This document shows, piece after piece, positions 63,846 through 64,000 of a stretch of DNA of 64,000 nucleotides (its first letter is position 1; the number at the start of each line of letters is the position of its first letter). The position numbers and the translations under genes were made by a program. The notes beneath the pieces were generated by a model. The model made no database searches and was not told the DNA's origin. It worked only from the letters and a program-made list of their open reading frames with translations. The stretch is from Rhabdophis nuchalis (lineage: Eukaryota; Chordata; Lepidosauria; Squamata; Natricidae): positions 60,604,850 to 60,668,849 of the forward strand of contig CM077645.1 in the NCBI GenBank assembly GCA_039707465.1. The letters run 5' to 3'.

Positions 63846-63936
63846 GAAGGGAAGGGAAAGTTGAAGGGAAGGGAAGGGAAGGGAAGGGAAGGGAAGGGAA
63901 GGAAAGGAAAGGAAAGGAAAGGAAAGGAAAGGAAAG
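63846..63936. repeat. (GGGAA)n/(GGAAA)n simple repeat, right part
   Basis: Pentanucleotide units, first gggaa-rich then ggaaa-rich. It is the continuation of the tract at 62345-62420. Confidence 0.93.
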
Positions 63937-64000
63937 GAGGAGACATATTCAATGCATGGCTTTTTGTTTGGCTCACTGCATCTTCCAAAATATTGAGTAC

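Overview
The window looks like AT-rich nuclear DNA from a squamate reptile, most likely a snake. The reasons are the mix of repeats: L2-like, R4/Dong-like, Rex1-like, CR1 and RTE-BovB LINEs together, an L1 ORF1 insertion, a squamate-type tRNA-derived SINE, many short DNA transposons with hAT-type 8-bp or mariner-type TA duplications, and LINE copies ending in long (ATT)n tracts. It is not bacterial or viral. Most open reading frames are noise or decayed transposon protein. Family names come from recognising sequence by eye, not from a database search.

The only host gene I can support is the last coding exon of VTI1A, on the + strand at 13918-14011. A pyrimidine-rich splice acceptor leads into 31 codons (the last is the stop). 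They encode the C-terminal membrane anchor of this Golgi/endosomal SNARE. Positions 1-13917 are then the 3' part of the preceding intron, and the sequence after 14011 is 3' UTR followed by intergenic DNA. In other vertebrates VTI1A is followed in the same orientation by TCF7L2, so about 15-64 kb probably lies between these two genes. That is inference, because no TCF7L2 exon is visible. Several non-repetitive, motif-rich blocks (8.5-9.2, 10.0-10.6, 17.6-18.5, 53.7-54.0 and 58.1-59.0 kb) resemble developmental noncoding elements and could be regulatory.

The rest is a layered repeat landscape. At 4.9-5.7 kb an L2-like 3' end carries a 99-bp ATT tail. At 12.1-13.4 kb one L2-like copy sits inside another. 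At 20.2-22.5 kb there is a 2.3-kb L2-like copy with a nearly readable reverse transcriptase. At 25.4-26.6 kb an unclassified repeat is followed by a TA-flanked element. At 27.5-28.6 kb there is an array of head-to-head and direct copies of an unclassified element with a perfect hairpin. At 36.7-37.8 kb lies a younger L2-like copy with an intact C-terminal reading frame. At 38.0-38.95 kb is a complete insertion with an 18-bp perfect target duplication that encodes only L1 ORF1. At 43.2-44.8 kb an R4-like LINE is interrupted by a DNA element. At 51.1-51.5 kb is a BovB 3' end. At 54.2-54.8 and 62.4-63.9 kb elements are nested inside one another.

The strongest points for follow-up are the ORF1-only L1 insertion, the inverted array at 27.5-28.6 kb, the pair of inverted unclassified repeats at 25.4 and 33.6 kb, and the candidate regulatory blocks between VTI1A and (presumably) TCF7L2.
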